Notes under the pieces: generated by a model
What the model was told of the DNA's origin: nothing
Databases searched by the model: none
The model's input: the letters and a program-made list of their open reading frames with translations, nothing else
Shown: positions 44,208 through 55,190 of the stretch, piece by piece
How the letters are laid out: each line of letters begins with the position of its first letter
Numbering within the stretch: position 1 is the stretch's first letter
DNA from: Bretschneidera sinensis
Taxonomy: Eukaryota; Streptophyta; Magnoliopsida; Brassicales; Akaniaceae
Assembly: GCA_023935145.1 (NCBI GenBank)
Contig: CM043704.1
Span: 93,421,373 to 93,485,372 of the forward strand
Reading direction: 5' to 3'
Length of the DNA stretch: 64,000 nt
Made by a program: the position numbers and the translations under genes

Positions 44208-44334
44208 TTTTAGAATTTGTCAAAAATTTAATTAATTCAAATCAAACCACATATTAAGTGATGTTTTAATTGTTATTTAATGAAATTTAATAAAGCTTGA
44301 TTTAATTTAATTAAATTTTTGATAAATTCTAAAA
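44208..44334. repeat. Fold-back element inside the copy-A-only segment
   Basis: TTTAGAATTTGTCAAAAATTTAATTAA (44208-44234) is mirrored by TTAATTAAATTTTTGATAAATTCTAAA (44307-44333) with one mismatch. It lies in a 690-bp AT-rich segment absent from copy B and could be the stem of a MITE. Confidence 0.65.
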
Positions 44335-44629
44335 TATCATTTTCAATTTAAATTTGATTTTAAAATGACTCAAACATCACTATTATAGTAATTTTTGGTG
44401 CTGGATTTGATTCATTTTAAATCTAGTTTTGAATATTTTTAAAGTAAAAAATTAAATTTAAATTAAATTTTAAACTGAATTAAATCTAACGTAAAAAATA
44501 GTGATATTAATCTTTTATTGTAATTACTATTCAATTTTATAACAATCATGGAGTACAATTTAGCTTTTTGTCAATTTGAATGTTAAAAGAAGAGTGTTGA
44601 GAATTATTGTTAGTTGTAGTAATTACTAA

Positions 44630-45165
44630 TAGCCCTACCAAAACTGTCAGCACAGTCGACAAACAGACTACAGTCTGACATGATATCGTAAACGCGTGAC
44701 CACTAATGGTGCCATGTTCCATCACCGACATTTAAATCTGTGTTGGGCGTAACGAAGGCTTTACTCACGTGATCATCATTCAAAAGCACAACATAAGCTA
44801 TAAAGCCAGTAATAAAAACTGGATCCATATCCTTACCAACACCAATCCCACAATATGCCGTGACGCATCTTATCGACACGCGCCTCTAAGCCAATAATTG
44901 GTCACGTTGCCAACAATACATTATCGAGGCGCGTGCCTCACAGACTGATAGTTCTATTCGAAATTCTTAAAATAATCAGTGAGTTTACTAAGGCTGGACT
45001 ACAATTTTTCTCACAGCCTCACAGCAATTCGGTCCTCCTTAACCGCCAATTTTTATCACCGACGCCTGGTTTGCACTTGCCAGTCTATCTTTTTTCTTGT
45101 CCGTTAACAATTTCTTTTACCATCAAGAGCTGTAGCATATGGTTGAAACTCGTTCGGGTTAAAAA
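44630..45165. other. Flank shared by copies A and B, with G-box and inverted repeat
   Basis: No gene recognised. The block is less AT-rich than its surroundings, holds CACGTGATC near 44767 and a 10-bp inverted repeat CACGCGCCTC/GAGGCGCGTG (about 44878-44887 and 44926-44936), and recurs at 59615-60150. It looks like promoter-type DNA from a lost gene, but that is a guess. Confidence 0.4.
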
Positions 45166-45170
45166 TGTTT

Positions 45171-46166
45171 TGTTGAAAATCACCTTAACAAGATGCTCAG
45201 GTAGTGATCTTTCAAACACTCAAGTCTAGAATGACTTGTAGAAAGAAATACAGCAATCGAAAGCAAGCAAGAAAGAAAAGAAAAGAAAACAAGCGATTTG
45301 TTATCGAGGTTCGACAATAGCCTACGTCCCCGTGAGTTCCTCTGAACTCTCTGTACTAAATCAATGGTTCTTTACAATTACAGCAACTCTCTTCAAGAAA
45401 CCTCAAGTTCTTGAAGGAACAAAGAAGAGAACAAGAAAGACTTTATCACTTTTTATACTAATCTATCTTCTTTACAATCAGCCTCTCTACAATGAGTCCC
45501 TCTTGTATGTCTGTGTCTTTGCACTCTCACACAATTCTCTCTTATATGTCTGTCACACACACATTTGTGTCTTGTATCACAATGTATTTCACACCTTATT
45601 TTTTTATGAGATTGAACCTAGGCGACCTTTTATATAGTGCACCAACTTCTTGTCTAATCTTGTGTTTTATTCTTCACCCTTAGATCTTGATGACCACTTA
45701 ACCATGGCCCTCCATCAATCCTAAGTGGTGCTATGCGTTTTAACCTTGCATGCACCCATCTAAGAGGAGGTTTAAACAAGCTGTCCATGTGTGCATCAGT
45801 TTGCCTCGCGCCTAAGTGCTGAACAGGGGGGGGTGAGGCGCTAGACAAGGCTCTTTTGCACCACATTCTGGGCGGTGCGGTGCTGGTGGAGGGGCAGTGC
45901 GGCGCTGTGCTTCTCCAAGCTCCTTCTTTGCTGGGCGGTGAGGCGTTGGTGAAGGGGCGGTGAGGAGCACGCTGATGCTGCCCTTCACACAGTAGTGCAC
46001 ACTACTTTGCTTTGTTGATTAGGGGTGTGCACAAACACCCAAATGGATGCACACACATATGTGCACTCCTTTAACATGCTGTATTTTAATCTTCCAACCT
46101 TGGTTTAGACTTTAACCAACTTTGAACCATGTTTAGACATGTTTAAACTTTAGACAAATACCAACA
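45171..46166 (-). repeat. LTR of copia-3 (3' LTR of the minus-strand element)
   Basis: 996 bp, TGTTGAAAATCACC to ATACCAACA on the plus strand. The polypurine side (AAAGGTAGAGATT on the minus strand) adjoins at 46167. Confidence 0.88.
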
Positions 46167-46179
46167 ATCTCTACCTTTG

Positions 46180-47668
46180 TCTAAGTGTTTAAACCCGAAC
46201 CATTGTGCAGAGAACTTCAGGATCCAAACTCATCTTGAGTCATCATTTAACCAAATCCATTCCTAAGAAGTCCAAGGCAATGATTGAACCTTCTTAGAGG
46301 TAGAACCTTGGTGCCTAAATCTGTACGACTTTATTCCATGGTCTTCTTGTCAACATGAATGCATCATCTCGTACCATTTTTCGGAATGTAATGATACCGA
46401 ACATCCATATGCTTTGTCCCCTCATGGAACACCGGATTCCTCCACAAGTGCCAAACACTTTGGCTATCTGAATACACCACCACCTGCTCTTTTAGGACCT
46501 CTCACTCGTCCAACAACCCTTTGTACCCCATAGCCTACTTTATGATTTCTGTAGCCGCTATGCATTTTGCCTCGGTTGTTATGAGTGCTACCACCGGCTG
46601 CCATTGAGCCTTCAAATACCTCAGCAACCACTTCATCCCAAGCCAATGCTTCTTTTTGGGATTACTCACAAATCTGCTGAGAACACCCATTGCCCAAGAA
46701 ACCCTTAACCAGTTTCTCTAATTTTCTTGGATTCTACACATCCTAAGGATCTTTTGTGTAAGGCTGAGATCATTCATTTCGAACTCCTTACTGAGTTGAG
46801 ATGTAAACCTTTCCATCCTCTTCCTGCTGTTCCGAACCAACAACATATCAATGACATAGATGAGGATACTCACTATCTTCTCCACCTTGTGTCCAGGTGA
46901 GAAAGTTTCTGTGAAATCTATGTCTTCTCTTCTTGTGAACCCATTCGCCACCAGCCTAGCCTTGTTCTGGACTTCATCTCCTGGAGGATATCCTTCTTTG
47001 ACCTTGTAAGTCCACTTATAATCCACAACTCTCTGATTTCCCGGAATGTGCACCAATTCTCAGAAGTTGTTCTTCCTCAAAGAATCTATTTCCTCCTCCA
47101 TAGCTAGTTTCCATCTTGGCGAATCCTTACATCCCATGGCATCAATGTAAGTCTCTTGTTCACTCATCTCTCCTTCTGTTCAAGGAACTGCTGCATCCGC
47201 AGCATCTGTAAACCCATATCTTGAAGGTGGTCCGACCAGCCTTCTTCCCCGGTCTCTTGTGAGCTGATAGTCTTTCCGACTTGCTGTATCAACCTCTTCT
47301 AATTCAGCTTCTTTTTGAGTTTCTTGAGCTTGGCCTTCATTAATGGGCTCTACCTGGTCCGAACCCTCTTGCCTTCCTTGCTCTACCTGAACCGAATTCT
47401 TCTTGATGCTATGCTCCATAAATACCAAACTGGTTTGGTCACTAGCCCCTGCAGGGTTAGTTTTCTCCAAGTAGGAAAATAATAATTCATTAAAATTAAC
47501 ATCCCTACTTATAATGAGTTTCAATCCTTCTTTCTTTAAGGACCACAACATATATCCCTTAGTCCCTTCCCCATATCCTAGAAACACATATTTTCTAGAT
47601 ATTGGGCTAAGCTCATCATCCTTTTGATGTGCACATGCAGCACACCTAAAAGTTCTAAAGTTGTCCAA
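46180..47668 (-). pseudogene. RT/RNase H region of copia-3, deleted and mutated
   Basis: The post-integrase part (47180-47668) has SRKYVFLGYGEGTKGY and RDVNF. RT begins at 47056 (YKWTYKVKEG, then KARLVANGFTRREDIDFTET) and jumps from FSPGHKVEKI to the active-site strand, skipping about 70 residues. The YVDD box reads YVID, so a catalytic Asp is lost. RNase H remnants continue to about 46190 with several stops. Confidence 0.82.
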
Positions 47669-47857
47669 CTCAGGGGGTTTTCCACTCTACATCTCTTCGG
47701 GAGTCTTGAGCTCTAAAGCTCTAGAGGGTGATCTATTAACCAAATATGCAGCAGTAGACACAGCTTCCCCCCAAAAACATTTGGGTAATCCGGATCCATT
47801 TAACATACACCTAACCTTTTCTATAAGGGTCTTATTCATCTACTCAGCAACTCCACT

Positions 47858-48740
47858 TTACTGAGGGGTTTCCATAACCGTCCTATGTCTTAGAATCCTA
47901 TTTAACCTACAGAATTGATCAAGTTCTTGGTTAAAAATTTCTAAGCCATTATCGGTTCTTATCACCTTAACTACTTTATCCATTTGAGTCTCTACTAGCT
48001 CTTTCCACACCACTAATTTATTCAAAGCATCTGATTTATTTTTAACCAAATAAACCCAAATCTTTCTTGAATAATCATCAATTAAAGATATAAAGTAAAT
48101 GTTATCTCCCTGTGTTGGTGTCTTTGCTGGTCCCCAAAGGTCTGTATGAATGTAGTCAAGAATGCCTTTAGACTTGTGCACTCCAGTGTTGAAGCTGACC
48201 CGATATTGCTTCTCAAGAACACAACACTCGCAGAAATCAAGTTCCTCTACTTTGTTTCCACCAAGTAGGCCATCCTTGCTGAGAACTTGCAGGCCCTCTT
48301 CGCTCATATGTCCTAAGAGAATGTGCCAAAGGGCTGTCTTATCCATCTCAACCATCAAGTTTACTGTTTGATCCTTGATCTCTATATCTCTGATCATCTC
48401 ATAGAGTCCATCCTTCATTGCTGCTTTGATCACTACCAAAGATCCCTTGGCTACCTTGATATTTCCTCCCTCTATCTTGCATGCGTATATCATGAAATCC
48501 AACTGCCCCAATGAGATCAAATTCCTCATCAAATCTGGGAGATACCTCACATTTTCTAGCAGCCTTATCATTCCATCAAACATCCTCACCTTGATGTCAC
48601 CCATGCCCCTCACTTGGTAAGAAATATCATTCCTCGAGAATACTCTTTCATCACTGGTTTCCTTGAATTTCTTGAACCAACTCCGGTGAAGGCATATGTG
48701 ATGAGTGCACCCGGAATCCAAGATCTATTTCCTGTTGCCT
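47858..48740 (-). pseudogene. Protease / GAG-pre-integrase / integrase of copia-3
   Basis: This long open stretch starts in the protease motif (DSGCTHHICLHRSWF). It continues through the zinc-binding LWHILLGHMSEEG and CECCVLEKQ and into the integrase core (IHTDLWGP, LIDDYSRKIWVY, VIRTDNGLEIF). A stop after METPQ precedes the third catalytic residue region. It is the best preserved part of the element. Confidence 0.87.
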
Positions 48741-48934
48741 TCTTGCCCCTTGCTCACACTTGAGCACACAACAAGAACATCATCATCTTGTTATTCTGTC
48801 TTGGCAACCAAAGCCTCTCCATTCTTGGTATGGCTTCCTCCTCTATCCCTTATCACCTTCTTGTAATCTTTCTTGATATGACCCTCTTTATGGCAGTAGT
48901 AGTAACTCTTCCCTCCAAATCTCAGTTTGGAGTG

Positions 48935-49723
48935 CTCTCTCCCATGGCTCTTTCCTCTACCTCTGTCTTGGTAGTAGCCATGCATGTTACTGTACACTCT
49001 CTTATGGCTCTCTCCTCTACCTTTTTCCCGGTAGTAGCCATGCATGTTGCTGTGCACTCTCCTATAGCTCTCTCCTCTATCTTTGTCTCGATAGTAGCTA
49101 TGTATCCTGCTGTACACTCTCCCATGGCTCTCTCATCTACCTCTTTCCCGGTAGTAGCCATACATGTTGCTGTGCACTCTCCTATGGCTCTCTCATCTAT
49201 CTCTTTCCCGGTAGTAGCCATACATGATGCTGTGCACTCTTCCATGGCTCTCTCTTCTACCTCTGTCTCGGTAGTAGCCACAGTTGCTGCCATATCGAGT
49301 TGCTGGCCTTCTTTTAAAGAACAGACCTTCTCCACTTGATGCACTCCTCATCTTGGCATCAAGATCATCTTGCAACTCTTTCTTAGGATAAAATTTAAAA
49401 GCAAAGATTCGTTTTCAAAGATACCTCTTATTAAGGAGAGTATTGGCAAGAAACAACTCATCTAGTTTCTTTCAAATTGCAGCTGGATCTTTTGAGTCTC
49501 CGCACTCCCATGTGACATTATCCGACATGTGCAAGAAGATGGTGTTATAAGCCATCTTCTTCATTTCAATCCACTGGTCCTTCGTGACACTTGCTGGAAA
49601 AGCATCATCTTCTTTAAGAGCCAAGTCCACTTTCTGTTACACAAGAACCGCCTTGATCTTCCACTTCCACAAGGAAAAATCTCCCTTTCTATCCAAATTC
49701 TTAACCACAAAATTTGAAGCCAT
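48935..49723 (-). pseudogene. Gag of copia-3 with a six-fold 20-residue repeat
   Basis: Gag starts at an ATG near 49723 (MASNFVVKNLDRKGDFSLWK). After LDAKMRSASSGEGLF comes a tandem array (about 48935-49290) of six 60-bp units encoding variants of GYYRDRGRGESHGRVHSNMH. A zinc knuckle with YYYCHKEGHIKKDYKK follows, its last Cys changed to Tyr. The repeat is Arg/Tyr/His-rich like an RNA-binding nucleocapsid tail. Confidence 0.8.
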
Positions 49724-49964
49724 CTTTGCAAACAAGATCCCAGATTTATGCAATACCCACAAATGATTTCTAATTTCTTCTAAACCTCAAGAACACGATC
49801 GAAGATGGATCTTAACACCATTCTTGAATCACCCTCAAGAACACGATCTGATCTTGATATTTACTCCATTCTTGAATCACCCAAGAAGTTGAACTTTGAT
49901 TCTTGGAGCCTTGTTTCGACACCTTCTTTTCTTGCTCCGTTACCTAGTTGTGTAAGCTCATCCG

Positions 49965-50001
49965 GCTCTGATACCACTGTCTAAAGCTCTGATACCACTG
50001 T
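49965..50001 (-). promoter_or_regulatory. Duplicated primer binding site of copia-3
   Basis: GCTCTGATACCACTGT occurs twice, at 49965-49980 and 49986-50001; read on the minus strand each is TGGTATCAGAGC, the initiator tRNA-Met site. The second adjoins the LTR. Confidence 0.88.
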
Positions 50002-50983
50002 TGGAAATCACCTTGACAAGATGCCCAGGTGGTGATCTTCCAAACATCTAAGTCTAGAATGACTTGTAGAAAGAAATACAGCAATCGAAAGCAAAAAAGA
50101 GAAAAAGACAAATGATTTGTTATCAAGGTTCGACAATAGCCTACGTCCCCGTGAGATCCTTTGAACTCTCTGCACTAAATCAATGGTTCTTTACAATTAC
50201 AACAACTCTCTTCAAGAAACCTCAAGTTCTTGAAGGAGCAAAGAAGAGAACAAGAAAGACTTTATCACTTTCTATACTAATCTCTCTTTTTTACAACCAG
50301 CCTCTCTACAATGAGTCCTTCTTGTATATCTATGTCTTTGCACTCTCACACAATTCTCTCTTGTATGTTTGTCACACACACACTTGTGTCTTGTATCACA
50401 ATGTGTTTCACATCTTATTGTTTTATGAGATTGAACCTAGATGACCCTTTATATAGTGCACTAACTTCTTGTCCAATCTTGTGTGTCATTCTCCACCCTT
50501 AGATCTTGATGACCACTTAACCATGGCCCTCCATCAATCCTAAGTGGTACTATATGTTTTAACCTTGCGTCCACGCACCTAAGAGGAGGTTTAAACAAGC
50601 TGTCCATGTATACATCAGTTTGCCTAGCGCCTAGGTGCTGAACAGGGGGCGGTGAGGCGCTAGGCAAAGCTCATTTGCACCACATTTTGGGTGGTGCGGT
50701 GTTGGTGGAGGGGCGGTGCGGCGCTGCCCTTCTCCAAGCTGCTTCCTTGCTAGGCGGTGAGGCACTAGTGAAGGGGCGGTGAGGTGCACATGATGCTGTC
50801 CTTCACACAGCAGTGTGCACTACTTTGCTTTGTTGATTAGGGGTGTGCACACACACTTAAATGGATGCACACACATGTGTGCACTCCTTTAACATACTTT
50901 ATTTTAATCTTCCAACTTAGTTTAGACTTTAACCATCTTTGAACCATGTTTAGACATGTTTAAACCTTAGATAAATACCAACA
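49999..50983 (-). repeat. LTR of copia-3 (5' LTR of the minus-strand element)
   Basis: 985 bp, TGTTGGAAATCACC to ATACCAACA (plus strand), next to the primer sites. Confidence 0.88.
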
Positions 50984-51071
50984 TGTTTTGGGTCGCTTTT
51001 AGCATTGATAAAGACTTTTATCTTCTCTTTTTTCACACAAAAGAAAAAAAAATATTTTCCCATTTGGTTTT

Positions 51072-51454
51072 ATTAGTATAAAGATATTTGGTAATAAAAT
51101 TGAGATCATTGGTGGGTCTGTCTAGACTGGTGCAACAGATATATTCTTGATATGGTTTCTGAATGTATTGACTAGCTTTTGGGATAGAGGTTTGGGAGAA
51201 GGAAGGTGTTTGAGAAAGTGTTAGAGCATATGACTGGCAGGTTAAATTTGGGAATTCGGATAGATTTGGGAGTCTTCTTAATGATATAAATCTATTTGAT
51301 TGCTGGGGGCTTTTTTGGTTGAATGGGGATGGGCTGGTGACCCGGGATTTGGATTTTTATGGCATAGTGATTGAGGCTTTGGGGTTTTGGTGAAGGTTGA
51401 GGCACCTTCTGCTTTCCTTTTTGATTGGAGGAACTCATGTTTTTCGTATGTTTG
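51072..51454. other. Unassigned sequence between copy A and the pararetrovirus
   Basis: G/T-rich on the plus strand, not present next to copy B. No coding family recognised. Confidence 0.4.
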
Positions 51455-51866
51455 AATCCTGTAAAAATTCCCGTGTGAGGAAGTCAGGCACGAAATTATG
51501 CTCTCTTTTTATATACTCGATATCAAAATCTAATGCACTCAGTAGTGCCTGTTATCTGACAAATATTTATTTTGAAACAAGATTTTTAACGTCTTTTTGT
51601 AAAATTTATTTTGCTGATTTACAATCAACTTTTAATAAAAAGGTTTTATTATATAAGCCATCTTGAAATTTTGAAATATATAAAACAATTGCTAAAATTT
51701 CCTTTTTAATAGTTGGATAATTTTTTTGAGCACCAAGCCATATACCGGAATGAAACCTAACAATTTGCTCATTGGTTTTTTGGGGAAAAATCTGTTTGAG
51801 AATGTATCCATAGCCTATATCTGAGACATCAGTTTGAACAATAACCTTTTTCTTTGGATGAAGAAT

Positions 51867-52720
51867 TCATAGACAATGAAGACTTAATACTTTTGACTTA
51901 AGAAGTTTGACAACATCTGTATGTTGTTGAGACCAGGGAACGGGATTTTTCAGAAATCTTTTATATAAAGGCTCGCAAATTTGACAAAGGTGTGGAAAAT
52001 AATCAGCAATATAGTTTAAACAGCCAAGAAACCTTTGTAACTGTGTTATGTCTTTTATTTCATCTAGAAATTTGTTTGCAAATTCAATGGATCTATCTAT
52101 TGGTTTGATAGTTCCTTGAAATATAAGATGTCCTAAGAATCTAACTTTAGTTTGAAATAATTTCATCTTCATAGCAGATAATACTAGACCATTATTTTTG
52201 ATGATTTGGAAAAATGTTTTTAAATACTTAAAATGTTGGTCTACAGATTTTGAAAATATCAATATATCATCGATGTAGGTAATGTTGAATTTAGAATAAT
52301 CATTAAAAATATCATTAATGATGTTATGAAATTCAGAATGAGCATTTTTAAGCCTAAAAGGCATAACACTCCATTCATAATGGCCAAATGGGACATTGAA
52401 AGTAGTCTTATATTTATCTGCTTCATTTATTTGTATTTGTCAAAATCCTGATTTTAAATCAAATTTTGAGAAAATAGTAGAGTCATGTAATCTATTGAGA
52501 ATATATTTTTTTATTAGGTATCGGATACCTAATCCATTGTAAAATTTTGTTTAAAGGTTTGTAATTAATGACAAGTCTGGGAGCTCCTCTTTCTAGCTCG
52601 GTTTGTTTCTGAACATAAAATGTAGAACAACTCCAAGGAGACTTGCTTGGTCTAATTAATTTTTTATTTAATAAAAATTTTATTTCTTCTTGGCAATAAT
52701 TCAATAATTCTTGATTCATT
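51867..52720 (-). pseudogene. Reverse transcriptase domain of the endogenous pararetrovirus
   Basis: Two open pieces (52492-52719 and 51867-52364) hold the conserved PRLVINYKPLN block and the YIDDILIFS active site; the region between them is out of frame with stops. RT of this type, with WIRYPIPNK, separates it from Ty3/gypsy. Confidence 0.83.
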
Positions 52721-55190
52721 TGTATAGGCTACGATTTGGATGGAATATTTTTCTCATCAAAATCTGGCTCATAAGGTAAAGAGACTATGTGCTTTCTTCG
52801 TTTCCAAAAAGCATTAAGAAGGTTAGCACATATTTATCTTTTGAATAATTCTTCCAATTATGTGATCTGAGATTGAATTTGTGGTTGTTTAAGTTGTTGT
52901 TCTATTTTTTGATAATTTATTTCTTCTTTGAGAAAGTTTATATGAGCCTGTTTATTTTGTATTAAATTTATTTGTCTACATAAACTATTAGTTTGTAATA
53001 AGTTTAATTCTCTAGTATCTACGGGTTGTAGGAAGGGAAAAAATAAAGTTTGTCCTAAGATGTTGGTTTTTATTCCTAAATGACTAACTTTGAAGGGATA
53101 AATTTGGGTTAGGAAAGGTGTTCCTAAAATGATATTTTGGTGTATATTTTTTAGAAGAATAAAATAAGTTTTTAAACAGTATCCATCATTACATACATGA
53201 GAATTTGTAATTTTGTATTCTACATTTAGTTTTGAACCACTAGCTGTATTTAGTCTTTTTGTAGTTTTTTCATAATACTTTGTAGGAATAAGACCTTCTT
53301 TAATACAATTCTGGTCTGCACCAGAATCTACTAAGGCGATCGTATTAATACCATTTCTGATAATTCATTTTTTCTATTAAATTAACAAAACCATCTTTTG
53401 AGTCATCATCTATGCTTATTAAATTAGCATGATTAAAAGTCTCAGGGGCTTCTTTTGTGCCTTCTTTGTTGATTTGTGAAGAGATTGATTCTTTAGGACT
53501 ATTAATTTCTAAATTTATCATTTTTGCTTTTAAATCAATTGTATATTTTTGAATTTCTTTTATTTGATCTTTCATAATATTAATTTCCATTTGTAAATCT
53601 TGTGTGGTGGCTATTTTGGGTTTTTGAAAACGGGTTTTAAATTATTTTTAAAGATTATAGGGCTCAGGTGGTGTTAGAATCTTATTTTTTTCTTGAATAA
53701 TATCTCTTAGTTTCATTAAGTAATCCTTTTTTATTATAGGATCATCAATTTTATCTATTATATCTAAAAGAAATTCTTTTTGAGAAGTGATCATATTGAT
53801 AGATTTACAAAAGCAAAGTCCATCTTCACAATCACATTGTGAATCAATAGATTCTTCTGAATCAGAATTTTCTTGTATTGTGTAAATGAGTTCTTCATTA
53901 TCAGAGGAAAAATATTCTTCTTTTGTTTAAGAGTCATTAATCATTACTTTAGTTAATTGTTGCTTCAGAGATTCTTCAACATCTAATTCATTAATTTTTT
54001 GTTTGACTTTACAATTCTTTGCCTAATGTCAAAGTCTTCCGCACTTGAAATAGGCTTTTGAAGGAGTTTGGGATTTTCTAGTTTTTCTAAAATTAGGTTT
54101 TTGGGTTTTCTGAGGAGGGGGAGATATTGTGTGGTTTCTATATTTTTGTTTTTTGAAAATTTTTCGTTTCTTTTTATTTTCAGCTGAGGGAGCCCTTAAT
54201 GTTTCATAACCATATTGACTACAAAATTATCCTAATCCTTTTCTGCTTTGTTTTAATTCTGACTTCATTTTTTATTTTAGTTTAAGGTCATTACATATTG
54301 ATAAGCCTTCATAATTTATATAGCTGGTGATTTCTCCATAAGAGAGATGGTCATAAGGAACAGATCCGCCATTCAGATCTCTGATCCTTTGTCTGACATT
54401 TTCAGCAAATAATTTTGGAAGTCCATATCTAAATTTTTCTTTCCAATAAGCATTATTACTATCTTGTCTTGTAAATACTTTGGCAAGGAAGACGTCTTTA
54501 TACCATCTAAAATCTTGTAAAGTAGGACAAGTTGGATTTATAAGTATTTCAGAGGATCTTGCAGCAAACTTATCGGGGTCTCCAATGAAGTGTTTGGTAA
54601 TAGCATATATCAGGGTTTCAAATGTGTTTTCTTGATTTATGGGTACTATTCTAGATATTGTTTCTTCGGTTTGTGGGTTTTGGACAGTTTGGGTGGTATT
54701 TACTTGTACTGTTTCTTCAATAATTTCATTTTTGTTTTGTTCAGTAAGGTAATTATCCCACCATCCTTTGAGGGTTCTAGTAAACCTAGCAATTATGGCA
54801 AGAGTTATCTTTTTATCTGTGTTATTACTAAGTGTTCTATAGGAAGTGGTGTACTAATCCTAGATGCAAATATCTAAAACCTTCTTGCTTATGTTTTCGT
54901 ATTGAAGGTAATGAAAGTAATTTAACACTTTCATTTTCTCTATTGATAGAATAACTTTGTTCCGTAGTTTTGATTGAATAATCAGATTTAAAATCAAAAG
55001 TTCCTATTTGATATATTCTATTTATATTTTGTTTGGGTATACGCCAATTGAGCAGATCTTGCTCGATCGAGGCAATATTGATTTCTTGACTGTTTATAGC
55101 ACTATTGGGGTCTTAGGGAGTATGATCTAATTGATCATCATACCTTGGAGGGGATGATGTATTTGATCCGGACACGAATGAATCATCACC

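Larger units (their letters stand above)
45171..50983 (-). mobile_element. Ty1/copia LTR retrotransposon (copia-3), minus strand, inserted in copy A
   Basis: Near-complete, 5.8 kb. LTRs 45171-46166 and 49999-50983, TG...CA ends, perfect 5-bp target duplication TGTTT (45166-45170 and 50984-50988). Copy B at about 60165 shows the empty site. The LTRs are clearly closer to each other than those of copia-1, so this insertion is younger. Gag, protease/integrase, RT and RNase H are all recognisable, but RT has an internal deletion and mutated active site. Confidence 0.93.
39902..51071 (+). repeat. Segmental duplication copy A (with nested insertions)
   Basis: From CAAAGGCCAGTGTCTC (39902) to CCCATTTGG (about 51071) this region matches copy B at 57095-60238, once the hAT-like element (39937-41485), the copia element (45171-50983) and a 690-bp segment (about 43940-44625) are set aside. 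Homology includes gypsy RT/RNase H, its 3' LTR and about 1.5 kb of non-gypsy flank, so the copies arose by duplication of one locus and not by two insertions. Confidence 0.88.

Noticed and set aside
44546..44731. Minus-strand frame MSVMEHGTISGHAFTISC, repeated at 59452-59718
   Set aside because: Recurs only because copies A and B share the DNA; the downstream ends differ and no family fits. Left as noncoding flank.
48788..49339. 183-codon plus-strand frame with repeated MALSSTSV
   Set aside because: Antisense image of the gag repeat array of copia-3; no start context, no domain.
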